This document shows, in pieces, positions 8,593 through 19,600 of a DNA stretch of 64,000 nucleotides. Positions within the stretch are counted from its first letter, which is position 1. The number at the start of each line of letters is the position of its first letter. Made by a program: the position numbers and the translations under genes. Location: the NCBI GenBank assembly GCA_964589935.1, contig CAZPVD010000012.1, positions 52,488-116,487 of the forward strand. Direction: 5' to 3'. The notes beneath the pieces were generated by a model. It was not told the origin of the DNA and ran no database searches. It saw nothing but the letters and a program-made list of their open reading frames with translations. Source of the stretch: VHCN01 sp964589935. Its GTDB lineage: Bacteria > Verrucomicrobiota > Verrucomicrobiia > Limisphaerales > VHCN01.

Positions 8593-9698
8593 TTCGCGAT
8601 GGGGAGCGTGATGGCGAAGATCGCGCCGCGGCCCGGCTCGGCGCGGGCGCGGATGCTGCCGTTGTGGTCCTCGACGATCTTGCGGCAGATGGAAAGGCCG
8701 AGGCCCGTGCCCTGTGACTTGCCGAACGTGGCGAACGGCTCGAAGAGCCGGCTCGCGATCTCGGGCGCGATGCCGGGGCCGCTGTCCTCCACCTCGGTGT
8801 GCACGTCGTTGTCGTCGGCCTTGAAGCGGAAGATGATTTTGCCTCCATGGCCTTTCGCGCTCATCGCGTCCACGGCGTTGCCGACCAGGTTGAAGAAGAG
8901 ATGGTTCACGCGCTGCGGCGCGAGCTGCACCTTCACTGCGGGCGGCTCATTCTCCATTTCGAACGCGATCTTGCGCTCCTCCAAATCCTGCCGCAGCTCG
9001 TCTGCCACGGTGCGGATGTAATGCGCGTAGTCCATCGGCGCGAGGACCATCCTGCTGGGCGTGCCTCGGGTGAACTCCAGCAGCTCGTGCATCATGCTCG
9101 TGAGGCGGACGACCTGCCGGTAGATGCGCTTCTGTGCGGCATGGCGGTCCGCGGTCGAGGTCGTTTCCATCGCGGCGAACTCGGACGCGAGGCTGATGAC
9201 GTTGAGCGGGTTCTTGAAGTCGTGGACGATGGTGCGCGCGAAGCGACCGACGAGCGTGAGCCGTTCGGCCTGGATGACTTCGCGGATGTATTGCTTGTTG
9301 ACCTCGCGGATGCGCCGGCTGAACTCGCGCAGCAGCGTCAGGCCGAGCTTGGGCGAGCGTTCGAGCAGCCTCAGCAGGTCGGTGCGCGAGATGAAGAACG
9401 CCTCCGTGTCCTTCTCGGCCGTGGCCGTGGCCGAGCGCGTCTCGTTGTCCAGCAGCGCCATCTCGCCGAAGTAATCCCCCGGCCCGATGCGCGCAAACAC
9501 GCGCCGCTCCGAGTCATGCACGCACGCGGAAATGGACACCAGCCCCGACTGCACCACGTAAAAGCCGTCGCCCGGATCCATCTCGCGGAAAATCGTCTGC
9601 CCCGCCGTGTAATGGCGCAACTGCGCCGTCTGCTCCAGCGCCTGCATCTCCTGTGAGAGCAAGCCATTCAGAAGGGGGCTTTGATCCAGCGCGCTCAT
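8589..9698 (-). CDS. Sensor histidine kinase with N-terminal cyclic-nucleotide-binding domain
   Basis: Cytoplasmic kinase of 369 residues. Residues about 8-125 are a CRP-like cNMP-binding domain (FREMDPGDGFYVVQSG, GPGDYFGEMALLDNETRSA). A short helix leads to a HisKA dimerisation domain with phospho-acceptor H159 in VHDFKNPLN. The HATPase domain has the N box HLFFNLVGNAVDAM, the G1 box DSGPGIAP and G2 box GTGLGLSICRKIVEDH. No membrane segment is seen. Similar one-protein cNMP/HK combinations are widespread in Verrucomicrobiota. No response regulator is adjacent; the partner is unknown. The gene is divergent from gltX and shares a stop/start overlap with the downstream propeller gene. Confidence 0.9.
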   Translation of the reverse strand: MSALDQSPLLNGLLSQEMQALEQTAQLRHYTAGQTIFREMDPGDGFYVVQSGLVSISACVHDSERRVFARIGPGDYFGEMALLDNETRSATATAEKDTEAFFISRTDLLRLLERSPKLGLTLLREFSRRIREVNKQYIREVIQAERLTLVGRFARTIVHDFKNPLNVISLASEFAAMETTSTADRHAAQKRIYRQVVRLTSMMHELLEFTRGTPSRMVLAPMDYAHYIRTVADELRQDLEERKIAFEMENEPPAVKVQLAPQRVNHLFFNLVGNAVDAMSAKGHGGKIIFRFKADDNDVHTEVEDSGPGIAPEIASRLFEPFATFGKSQGTGLGLSICRKIVEDHNGSIRARAEPGRGAIFAITLPIAK

Positions 9699-9811
9699 CG
9701 GGGTTAGGTTGTGGCGCCCCGCCCAGCACGGGGGCGGTGATTGCGCCGTGAACGAAAGTTTAATCCCAAACCATGCCGCGTCCAGCTCGGAGTTTTGGTT
9801 CGGCGCGGCCC

Positions 9812-9840
9812 TTGCCGGGTTGATTTACCCTGTTTAAGGT
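9812..9840 (+). promoter_or_regulatory. Candidate sigma-70 promoter for gltX
   Basis: TTGCCG at 9812-9817 and TAAGGT at 9835-9840 are separated by exactly 17 bases, about 40 bases before the gltX ATG, in the divergent interval between the histidine kinase and gltX. Pattern match only; no transcription data. Confidence 0.35.
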
Positions 9841-9881
9841 TGGGCGCAGTTTTGAACGCCACTCTCGAAACATCAAACGCC

Positions 9882-11225
<1,344 letters not shown>

Positions 11226-11260
11226 CTCCGTGGCGGCTTTGTGCAGCGGGCGCGTTGCTT

Positions 11261-12247
11261 TTACTGCACCTTGAACACGCGCAGTTCGGCGGGTTGTCCG
11301 TTGCGTTCAGGCACGGAGAGGTAGAATTCGTTCAACTCCGGCGAAAAAAGCCCCGTGCGCGCACCGGCCCGCGTCGGAATCTTTTCCTTCATCGCATACG
11401 TGTCCGCGTCGCGCTGCTCGATGACGTCAATGAAGCCCTCGCCGCACGCGGCGTAGAGCCGGTGGTGCCTCGCATCGTAAAACAAATCATCCGTGTCGCC
11501 GCTGATGGCGAGGTCGGCGACAGATTTTCCAGTTTGAGTGTCGAGCACCACGAGCCGGGCGGGCTTGCGGCAGCCGAGGAAGAGCCGGTGGCCCGCCTCG
11601 TCGAGCGCGAGCGGGAAGTTGGCGGTGAAGTTTGTGACCGGCCATGTCGCGACGGCGGCATTCTTTGCCCGATCAACGACGGCGACGTGCTTCGCATCGG
11701 GCACGTTGACGTAGATGCGGCCGGTTGAGGCTTCGAGGTGGAAGCTTTCAGGGTGCCCGCTCAGCGGGATTTTGCCGTTCAGCATCGAACTGCCCGAGTC
11801 CACGATGCTCAGGGCGCCGTCACCGAAACCGACGTAGATGCGCCCGGTCTTGGCGTCGAAGCGGAGGTTGTCCGCGTCATCGAGCGAGGGAATCTTGCCA
11901 AGCAACTTGAACGTCGCGGTGTCATAGACGTGCAGTTCGCCGCTGCCACCGTTGGCGATGAAGAGGCGGTTCGATTGCGGGACAAACAGCACGCCTTGCG
12001 GTTTGGCGCAGCCGGTGAGCGTGCGGAGCCGTTTGCCTTCGGCGAGGTCGAGAACTTCCACCGTGTTGTTTCCGAGCGCGGCGATGAAGAGCCGTTTGCC
12101 GGGCGCGTCGAGCGCGAGATGGTCCATGCGGCCCTTCACGCCGGCGAGCGGGATGGTTTTGACGGGCAGCAGTGTGGACGGTTCGGCGGCACGAGATGAA
12201 AGCGCGATCAAGCCGGCGAGCAGCAGACAGCAGGGTGAGAATTTCAT
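11261..12247 (-). CDS. Exported YVTN/YncE-type beta-propeller protein
   Basis: Secreted protein of 328 residues with signal peptide MKFSPCCLLLAGLIALSSRA and cleavage near AAEP. The mature part consists of repeated blades of the YVTN type: KRLFIAALGNNTVEVLD, NRLFIANGGSGELHVYDTAT, GRIYVGFGDGALSIVDSG, GRIYVNVPDAKHVAVVDRA, HRLFLGCRKPARLVVLDTQT. This indicates a seven-bladed propeller of the YncE class. The ATG at 12247 is preferred over an in-frame start at 12277 because it gives a clean signal peptide. Catalytic residues are not evident; a binding or scaffold role is more likely than catalysis. Divergent from the MFS gene. Confidence 0.82.
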   Translation of the reverse strand: MKFSPCCLLLAGLIALSSRAAEPSTLLPVKTIPLAGVKGRMDHLALDAPGKRLFIAALGNNTVEVLDLAEGKRLRTLTGCAKPQGVLFVPQSNRLFIANGGSGELHVYDTATFKLLGKIPSLDDADNLRFDAKTGRIYVGFGDGALSIVDSGSSMLNGKIPLSGHPESFHLEASTGRIYVNVPDAKHVAVVDRAKNAAVATWPVTNFTANFPLALDEAGHRLFLGCRKPARLVVLDTQTGKSVADLAISGDTDDLFYDARHHRLYAACGEGFIDVIEQRDADTYAMKEKIPTRAGARTGLFSPELNEFYLSVPERNGQPAELRVFKVQ

Positions 12248-12299
12248 GGCAGGCAAAAAGTTTTCTTCCGCGGCCAACTAGGGCAAGACTTTACACATT

Positions 12300-13562
12300 G
12301 TGAGCGGGAAGACAATAAAAGGAACATCCGCGCCGGCGCGGGCGGCGGCGTTCCTCGCGCTGGGGCGAAACACGGCGCTGTTGCTGGTCGCGCTCGTGCT
12401 GGCGGGCACGGGCGAGCGGCTGTGGCTCGGCTTCGCGCCGAAGTATCTGCAAACGCTTGGCGCGGGCGTGTTCGTCATCGGCCTGTTCGACGCGCTGCAA
12501 ACGCTGCTCGGCGCGCTCTACAATTATCCCGGCGGCTGGCTGACGGACCGCTGGGGCGAACGCCGCGCGCTGCTGTTCTTCAACGCGCTTTCACTTGCCG
12601 GTTACGCGCTTGTGGCGTTGTGGACGCACTGGCTTGCGCTGCTCGTGGGCGCGTTCCTTTTCCTCGCGTGGAGCGCGATGTCGCTGCCGGCCACGTTCGC
12701 TGTCGTCGCGACCTCGCTGGAACAGCATCAGCACACGATGGGCATTGGCGTGCAATCGCTCGTTCGCCGCGTGCCGATGATGGTCGGCCCGCTCATCGGC
12801 GGCTGGCTGGTGACGAAGTGGGGCTGGCGCGATGGGGTGAAGTTCGCGTTGCTCGGCTGCATTGCGTTGAGCGCAGCGACGGCCGTGTTCCAGTGGTTCA
12901 TGGAGAGAGCACCCCTCACTCAGCCTCCGGCCACCCTCTCTCATTCAGAAGGGGAAAGGGATGGGATGAGGGGTTTCGGTGTGACGACGAGCTTCACCGG
13001 CGTTGTGAAGTCCTTCACGCCCGCGCTGCGCGAGCTGCTGGTGAGCGACATTCTCATCCGCTTTTGCGAACGCATTCCCTACGCATTCGTCATTCTGTGG
13101 GCGATGGATCACGGCGGGGTGACGGCGCAGCAGTTCGGATGGCTGGTCGCGTTCGAGATGGTGACGGCGATGCTCTGCTATATCCCGGTCGCGCATCTCG
13201 CGGACAAGCACGGGCGGCGTCCGTTCGTGCTCGCGACGTTTGTGTTCTTCACGCTGTTCCCGCTGTCGCTACTGTTCGCGCACAATTTCGCGTGGCTCGC
13301 GTTTGCCTTCGTCGTGCGCGGGTTGAAGGAGTTCGGCGAGCCGGCGCGCAAGGCGCTCATCATCGGCGAGGCCGCGCCCGAACTGCGCGCGCGCACCTAC
13401 GGCGCCTATTACCTCATCCGCGACTGCGTGGTGACGGCTGGCTCGTTCCTCGGCGCGGCGCTGTGGAGCGTGAGTCCGCAGGCGAACTTCATCGGCGCGG
13501 CCGTGTGCGGCGCGCTGGGGACGGTGTGGTTTTGGTGGTTCGTTTTCCGCAAGCGTGAGTGA
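12300..13562 (+). CDS. Major facilitator superfamily transporter
   Basis: Membrane transporter of 420 residues with about 12 hydrophobic segments in two halves. The MFS loop motif appears as GGWLTDRWGERRALLF between TM2 and TM3 and again as VAHLADKHGRRPFVLATF in the second half. A GTG at 12300 starts the frame. The central cytoplasmic loop (residues about 204-225) contains a palindromic repeat that adds APLTQPPATLSHSEGERDG without breaking the frame. The substrate is not predictable; the general pattern resembles drug/sugar exporters. The gene is convergent with the Tat-exported protein downstream. Confidence 0.85.
   Translation: MSGKTIKGTSAPARAAAFLALGRNTALLLVALVLAGTGERLWLGFAPKYLQTLGAGVFVIGLFDALQTLLGALYNYPGGWLTDRWGERRALLFFNALSLAGYALVALWTHWLALLVGAFLFLAWSAMSLPATFAVVATSLEQHQHTMGIGVQSLVRRVPMMVGPLIGGWLVTKWGWRDGVKFALLGCIALSAATAVFQWFMERAPLTQPPATLSHSEGERDGMRGFGVTTSFTGVVKSFTPALRELLVSDILIRFCERIPYAFVILWAMDHGGVTAQQFGWLVAFEMVTAMLCYIPVAHLADKHGRRPFVLATFVFFTLFPLSLLFAHNFAWLAFAFVVRGLKEFGEPARKALIIGEAAPELRARTYGAYYLIRDCVVTAGSFLGAALWSVSPQANFIGAAVCGALGTVWFWWFVFRKRE
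12911..12974. repeat. Palindromic repeat inside MFS gene
   Basis: A 64-base element with perfect 8-base outer arms (ACCCCTCA / TGAGGGGT) and partly paired inner pyrimidine- and purine-rich tracts (CCACCCTCTC against GGGGAAAGGG). It lies in frame in the loop between the two six-helix halves. It resembles dispersed palindromic (REP-like) elements and is absent from standard MFS proteins. Confidence 0.7.
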
Positions 13563-13579
13563 GGGTTAGCGCCGTTCTT

Positions 13580-14533
13580 TCAACGTGTCACCAGCTCGTC
13601 CATCTTCACCACTTCGAGGTCGTGGCCTTTGACGCGCTTGATGGTGGAGAGCGCCTCGACATCCCAGCGCGGGTCGGGCGCGCCGCTGATGAACCAGTCG
13701 CCCCCGTTGTCCGCGAGCAGCATGCCGTGCTTCTTGAGCGCGTTGAGGATGACCTGCACGGCGGGCGGGAACTTCGACACGTCGAAACCGGCCTTGAGCC
13801 GCACGCGCATGCCCATCGGCGGGAGGTTCGGGTCGTTGCTGCGGCTTGCGAAGTGCGTCGCCGGCTTCACGTAGGCGCGGCGCGTCCGGCGCACGGTGAA
13901 GCGCAGCGCGTGGTGGACGGCCCGCTGCTCGATGACTTCATCGTAACGCACGAGTCCGGGGAAGATGGGAAGTCCCGCGGCGTCGGAGGAAGTCCAGCCG
14001 GCTGGACGCAGCTTGTTCGAGTTCAAGTCGAAGACCGCACCGGAGCCGGCCTTCCACGATTTGCCGCCATCCTGCGGATACGCGGAGAAGAGTTCGTAGA
14101 GTTTCCAATTGTCGCGGTCGAGCACAAGCACGTGGCGGTCGCCTTTCGCGCTCGGGCCGCCTTCGATGGGTGCGTCTGGCGGCACAGGATACGGACCGGG
14201 GTCGCTCTCGTCGGGATACTGAAACATCACCGGCACGCGCGGCTGCTTGCCGTCCACGACGATGTAGGGAATGCCCGCGGGCGCGCCCTGCCACACGGTG
14301 CCGAAGTCGGGATGCAGCCCGCGCTCGACGCCGATGCTCGCGATGAGCGTGTCGGAGTTTGGATCCACCGGCTCTTGCGAAACGTCGGCGTTCCACGGGT
14401 TGTCATCGGGGAACGGGCGGAGGCCCTTGAGCGAAACATTCGCGCCGAGGGGAATCTGTTCGGCGGCGAAGGAGCCTTTCGCGAACGAGAGCGCGGCGAG
14501 CGCGAGGAAATGGCGGCGGCTTAACTGGGCCAT
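13580..14533 (-). CDS. Tat-exported protein of unknown function
   Basis: Protein of 317 residues starting MAQLSRRHFLALAALSFAKG, a twin-arginine signal (SRRHFL). The ATG at 14533 is preferred to the in-frame start at 14599 because it places the RR motif correctly. Conserved-looking blocks include NPWNADVS, KGDRHVLVLDRDNWKLYELF, GLPIFPGLVRYDEV, HHALRFTV and LKKHGMLLADNGGDWFISG. These recur in secreted proteins of Acidobacteria and Verrucomicrobia as I remember them, but I cannot name the family. Export in folded form suggests a cofactor or metal. The start overlaps the stop of the upstream small membrane protein by 13 bases. Confidence 0.7.
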   Translation of the reverse strand: MAQLSRRHFLALAALSFAKGSFAAEQIPLGANVSLKGLRPFPDDNPWNADVSQEPVDPNSDTLIASIGVERGLHPDFGTVWQGAPAGIPYIVVDGKQPRVPVMFQYPDESDPGPYPVPPDAPIEGGPSAKGDRHVLVLDRDNWKLYELFSAYPQDGGKSWKAGSGAVFDLNSNKLRPAGWTSSDAAGLPIFPGLVRYDEVIEQRAVHHALRFTVRRTRRAYVKPATHFASRSNDPNLPPMGMRVRLKAGFDVSKFPPAVQVILNALKKHGMLLADNGGDWFISGAPDPRWDVEALSTIKRVKGHDLEVVKMDELVTR

Positions 14534-14880
14534 AACAGTCGAACCAATAAAACTAGAACCCAAGTTGTGAACACTGCGCATACAATCCATGCAACCCACG
14601 CTAACCGAAACCAGCTCGGTGCCTTAAGGCGAATTTTACGAATCGCGTATAAAATTGGCGCTCCGACTACAACACCAATGCCCAGCGGGATAGCGATGAG
14701 AATGGTAATAATCAGGCCAGCACCTTCGCCAGCTCGCCAACTCCCGGAGTAAGTCTCGATGCACAACCACAATGCAATAACAGCGATTGCGCTAAACAGA
14801 CAACACGCCGCTTTTGCTAGTCGGAATCGCCATTGTTCTGTCGAGTTCAAATCTGTTTCAGCAGATGCGTTTGCTTTCAT
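14521..14880 (-). CDS. Small membrane protein, three predicted TM segments
   Basis: Protein of 119 residues with hydrophobic segments at about 22-42, 55-77 and 92-115, separated by short basic loops (RKIRLKAPSWFR). Base composition is clearly lower in GC than the neighbours, and codon choice differs. It overlaps the amidohydrolase stop by one base (TAATG at 14878-14882) and the Tat-protein start by 13 bases, so it appears translationally coupled. No family is recognised. It could be a recently acquired or fast-evolving gene; a membrane partner for its neighbours is possible but speculative. Confidence 0.6.
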   Translation of the reverse strand: MKANASAETDLNSTEQWRFRLAKAACCLFSAIAVIALWLCIETYSGSWRAGEGAGLIITILIAIPLGIGVVVGAPILYAIRKIRLKAPSWFRLAWVAWIVCAVFTTWVLVLLVRLLWPS

Positions 14881-16631
14881 TATTCACCAGCAGAATACAC
14901 CAGCTTCCCGCCGACATAAGTGCGCAGCACCTGCGTCGCGACGATTTTGTCCTCGGGACAGGTGAGGATGTCCGTGTTGAGCACGGCGAGGTCGGCGAGT
15001 TTGCCGGGTTCGAGCGAGCCGGTGGTGTCCTCCTTGAAGAGAATCTTCGCGTTGTTGATCGTGTAGAAGCGCAGCGCCTGCTCGCGCGTGAGCGCCTCTT
15101 CGGGATGCAACTGGCCCTCGTGCCATTTCGCGCGGCGCGTGATGGCGGTCTGCATGCCGAGAAACGGGTTGTAGGGATTGATGCTGCGCAACGAGCCGAT
15201 TTTCTGCATGTGGTCCGAGCCGCCGCCGGCAATGCCGCCCGCGGCGAAGATGCTGCGCAACGGCTGGAAGTAACGCAGCCGGTCGTAGCCGAACTGCTTC
15301 GTGAGCGTGCGTGTGTCGAGGTAGAGCCACGCGGGCTGGATGTCCACCACGACGCCGAGGCGCGCGGCGGTCTCGACGGCTTCCTTGCTCATGAAGTTGC
15401 AGTGCGTGATCGAGCCGCGCGTTTGGCGCACGGGCAGGCCTTCCTTCGCGAGTTCGTCGTAACATTCGAGGAGCGTGTGGACCGCGCCGTCGCCAACCGA
15501 GTGCGCGGTAAATTGCAGGCCGCTCTCGACCGCCGTGCGCACCATCGGCAGCAGCCGCTCCTTGGGGATGAACAGCACGCCGCGATACTGCGGATCGGTG
15601 ATGGAGTAAATCTCGCTCACGCCCCACGGCTGCCGCATGTAGGCGCTGCCCGTGAGCATGCCGCCATCGAGGTAGGTCTTGATGCCGATGATGCGCAGCC
15701 AGTCGTCGTGCGCGGTGTGCAGCGGATTCTTCGCGACGGCGCGGATGCTCTCCTGAATAGACTCGATTTTGCCGAGCGAGCCGATGCTCTGCGAACAACT
15801 CACGCGCACGGTCAGCGCGCCCTGCTCCCGCATTTTGCGATAACGCTCAATCGCCGCCACGCTCGCGTCGCGGTCGCAGATGCTCGTGATGCCGACGGAA
15901 TTGTAGTCCTTGAAGAGCGTCAGCAGACGTTCATCGCGCTCGGCCTCGGTCGCGTTGCGCGCGCCGGTGTTGCCGGTTTTGAAGTAGTTCCCCTGCGTGC
16001 GGAGGATGCCGGTCGGCTCGCCGTTCGCGTCCTTCTCGATCTTGCCAGGCACGCCGTTGGGAATCTGGTAGTCGCGGTCAATCTTGTTGAGCCGGAGCGC
16101 GAGCGAGTTCACCGAGGCATCGGGGCCGGTGCGGAAAACGACGGGATGCTTCGGCGCGGCGGCGTCGAGTTCGGCGCGCGTCGGATAACGCTGCTCCTTG
16201 AGCCGCGTGATGAAGACTTGTTGCAGCACGATCCACTGGCCCTCGGGCACGACCGCCGCGCGCGACTTGAGGTAGGCGAGCACGTCCGCGATGGACTCCA
16301 TTTCCGGCACGGGATGATCGAACTCATACAGGCTCGCGCCGGTCGGGTGCGTGTGCGAATCCATCAAACCGGGGACGACGAGCTTGCCCTTGAGGTCGAG
16401 CATTTCCGTCTGCGCGCCCTTGAGCTTGAGCATATCGGCGTTCCGGCCCACAGCGAGCACCTTGCCGTCCTTTACCGCGATGGCTTCCTGAATGGAAAAC
16501 TTGTCATCCACGGTGACGATTTTGCCGTGGTGAAGAACCAAATCCGCCTCAGCGGAGAAGGCAGCCGGGTTGAAAGCCGAGGGCTGAAGGCTGAACGCGA
16601 CGAGCGCAGCGAGGAAAAATCGGCGGAGCAT
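14880..16631 (-). CDS. Exported amidohydrolase (YtcJ-like, amidohydrolase family 3)
   Basis: Metal-dependent hydrolase of 583 residues with an N-terminal signal peptide (MLRRFFLAALVAFSL, cleavage near FSAEA). Features of family 3: VLHHGKIVTVDD start of the composite beta domain, the metal motif GLMDSHTHP, the metal-bound GIKTYLDGGMLTGSA region, FTAHSVGDGAVHTLL, SITHCNF and the catalytic acid in AGGGSDHM. The C-terminus returns to the beta domain (GSLEPGKLADLAVLNTD). Such enzymes cleave N-acyl or cyclic amide bonds; the substrate is unknown. Periplasmic location is inferred from the signal peptide. A decayed heptamer array supplies part of the signal peptide. Confidence 0.85.
   Translation of the reverse strand: MLRRFFLAALVAFSLQPSAFNPAAFSAEADLVLHHGKIVTVDDKFSIQEAIAVKDGKVLAVGRNADMLKLKGAQTEMLDLKGKLVVPGLMDSHTHPTGASLYEFDHPVPEMESIADVLAYLKSRAAVVPEGQWIVLQQVFITRLKEQRYPTRAELDAAAPKHPVVFRTGPDASVNSLALRLNKIDRDYQIPNGVPGKIEKDANGEPTGILRTQGNYFKTGNTGARNATEAERDERLLTLFKDYNSVGITSICDRDASVAAIERYRKMREQGALTVRVSCSQSIGSLGKIESIQESIRAVAKNPLHTAHDDWLRIIGIKTYLDGGMLTGSAYMRQPWGVSEIYSITDPQYRGVLFIPKERLLPMVRTAVESGLQFTAHSVGDGAVHTLLECYDELAKEGLPVRQTRGSITHCNFMSKEAVETAARLGVVVDIQPAWLYLDTRTLTKQFGYDRLRYFQPLRSIFAAGGIAGGGSDHMQKIGSLRSINPYNPFLGMQTAITRRAKWHEGQLHPEEALTREQALRFYTINNAKILFKEDTTGSLEPGKLADLAVLNTDILTCPEDKIVATQVLRTYVGGKLVYSAGE
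16568..16595. repeat. Heptanucleotide repeat, about 4 x GGYTGAA, in amidohydrolase signal peptide
   Basis: Four 7-base units, the last two identical (GGCTGAA), one variant (GGTTGAA) and one diverged (AGCCGAG). They encode residues 13-22 (FSLQPSAFNP) of the signal peptide, just before the likely cleavage site. Confidence 0.6.
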
Positions 16632-16679
16632 GGAGAAGTTCTAGCGCGCCGTTCCCGGCGAGGAAACCGAAAACTCACG

Positions 16680-19600
16680 TCATTTTTTTTCCGGCGGTTT
16701 CGGTGTTTCGTCGAGACCGGGGATGATGCGCTTGAGCGTGCGGAACGGATGCAGTGGGAACAGCAGGAATTTCGGCACGTAAATCGGCTCGCCCACGGGA
16801 TGCGTCAGCGTGCCGGCGACCTTGTATTCAAAAACCTTCGTCAGCGGCGTCGTCAGAAAACTCAGCAGCGGCCCGATGAGAATCGTGTCACGGAACAGTT
16901 CCGCCTCGACACGCGCGGCGACGCGGCCATCGAAGTCCACGGTGCCATCATAGTGCAGCCGCGCGGGCGGTGAGTGGATGATGAGATCGCCGGTGCGGAT
17001 GACACTGTTGGTGATGGTGAAGTTCGCCTTCGCCTCTTTCGCGCGTGTGTTGCCGAGGCCGGGCACGATGGTGTTGAGGACGGGCGAGAAGAGGCCGATG
17101 ATGGGCACGTCCCACAACGCGCCGTTCGTGAGCCGCGCGCTGCCGAAGCCCTGCCAGGTTCGCCAGTCAAGCGTGTTGCCGGAGGCGACGCTGAACACGC
17201 CGTTGAACGAGCCTTCGAGCTTGTTCGTCGGCGTCACGAGATCACCGATGAGCCTGTGCAAGTCCGCGTCCGCAACGATGAGCGAGAAGTGGAAGTCCGC
17301 TCCGTCCCTGGCCGAGAAATCAAACGCCGCGTCGCCCTGCATTTCGCCGCCGTAGAAGTCGCCGCTGACGTTCGTGAGCACGAGCGAATTTGTGACCCAG
17401 TGAATCTGCCCGCGGATTTCCGGCACGTTGAACTTCTCCCATGCGAACGGTCCTCCTGAGATGTCGAAGTGCAGATCGGTGGTTTCAATCTCGTGAAAGG
17501 AGATCGAGCCGTGCACGCGCGCGGACGGAGGCCGGCTGAAGCGATACGGCGCGACGGCCTCGGCGGCCTGCGGCCCGATGGCGCGCGTGAATGCCATCGG
17601 GTCAATGGTGCTCTGAATGTTCGTCACGAACAACCGTTGCGCGCGCAGATCCACAGTCGCAAAGGGCATTGTCCCGATCTCAGCGCCACGGACCAAGCGC
17701 GCGTCCGTGATGCGGAAGAACTCGTTCGTGTAGTTCACTTGCGCGGCAAACTCGCCGGCGCTCTCGCCACGGAATGTGAAGTTCGTTGCCGCCACGTTCG
17801 CGTTCACGCCGATGCGGTCGGGTGCCAGCCAGCGTCCGCGCACTTCGCCTTCCAGCGCGGGCGGCGTGGTGAACTGGAAGAAATCCAGCACGCGCCGCTG
17901 AGGTTCGTCTTCGAGCAGCGGACGAATCGCCTGCGGATCAATGTTCGCGCGCCCGCGGAAGGCGTAGTCGCGCGTGCGCGTGTCCTCGGTGTAGGCAAAC
18001 TCGGCGCGGCCTTCCGGGCGGAAGGCGCGGATTTGCGGCAGGAACCAAACACGATTTGAGAAGGTCGCGTCCACCTGCGTCGCGGTGAAACTTGCGCCGC
18101 GGAACGAACCCGCGCCGCCTTCGACGTGGCCGGCAAGCGTGAGCGACGAGAGCACCTCGCCTTTCCAATCCGGCGCGCTGTTCGTCCACGCCGGCAAAGT
18201 GACGGCAACTTCGCCGCCGAATTTGGGCGGTGTGTCAAAGTGAAACTGGCTGAGGAATTTCACGAAGTTCGTGCCGAACAACGGCGCGACCTGCCAGGCG
18301 TCGAAGTTGCCTTTGCCCTTTGCCTCGGTGCGGCGCGACGGGACATCGAGCGAGGCCGAGCCATCCAGTTGTCCCCCGTAAAGTTGAGTTGTGAGGTGGC
18401 TGATTTTTAACAGCGGCGCGGTCCAACTGCCTGAGACGTCGAGGCCCTTCAATGCGAGGTTTGTTGCCGTCACGTTCGTGGCAGTCATGTCCCAAGTGAC
18501 GCGCCACGGCGCGGCCTTGGCCCACAGACCCCATGCGGCGTTGGTCTGTGCGCCGACGTTCGGCAGCAGTTCGAAGTCGAGCTTGGCGCTGTCAGCGGAA
18601 GCCCATTGCGTGGCCGGTGCCTCGGCGTTCAAGGCGCATGTGACGAGCGTCACCGACTTTGCGTTTGGCGCCAGTCCGAGAAGGATTCCGGCGCGCGCCT
18701 GCCGCCAGTTAACCCAGTCGGACTTCAATCCGGTCGTCGAGAGATCAAGTTCCATGCAGATGTTGGCATTGGTGTCGCTTCGCGCAGAGAAGTTCAGATG
18801 CAGAGCGCCTGCTGACGCTTGCTTGGAGCCAACCTCCTTGGCGGTCAGGTCGCCGGATGCACCCCAAGTGAAAAACTGCCGGGGCGAGTTGGTTCCGCTG
18901 ATGGATTGTGTGAAGTTCAGACTCAAGTCCGCCGAGCGGGCTTGAAATAATTCCGACTCGACCGAGGCCGCGCGCAGTGTCACGTCGCCACGGATGGGGG
19001 AATTGGTTCCGCTGGCGCGCCGGACTTTCGCTTCAGCCGCGACGGGCCATGCGCGGCCCCACGGTGTGGCGAGGTCGTCCACGGTCGCCTTTGCCCGCAC
19101 GTCGAAGCCGCCGTCTTCGCGGGCATCGGCCCGGACGTCGAGCGCGACCACCGGCGGCGACTTGAATCGGATGCGGTCCATCCAGTCAAGCCCGTGCCTC
19201 AACTGGGCTTCTGTGGATCGGAGCGGCGGTGAAGTCGGCTCACCCGGTCTGGAGGAGCGATATTCGCTTGCGTGCGCGATGCTGCCGCTGAGGGTGACTC
19301 TGGAACCATTCACCCGCGCGGTGAACTTCTCCAGCTCCCACGTCCCGTCAGGATGGAAGCTCAGTTCGGTGGTGAGATTTTCCGCGACGACTTCGCGTGG
19401 CGACTCGTTCGACACGGAGACGGGCCACACGAGCTTGCCATCGCGCACAAACACGGACGGCACCTTCACTTCAAAGCGCCGCAACGCCGCAGGATCAAGA
19501 CGGATTTCTGTTTCAGCGACGGTGAGTTGCGGGCCGGCACTCTGTCCGGCGCGGGCAAGCGAGACTTTTTCCGCAACGATGCCGCGATACCAGCGGAGCC

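Noticed and set aside
14814..16973. 719-codon plus-strand frame
   Set aside because: Antisense to the amidohydrolase gene, with an Arg/His/Ala-rich shadow composition and no domain.
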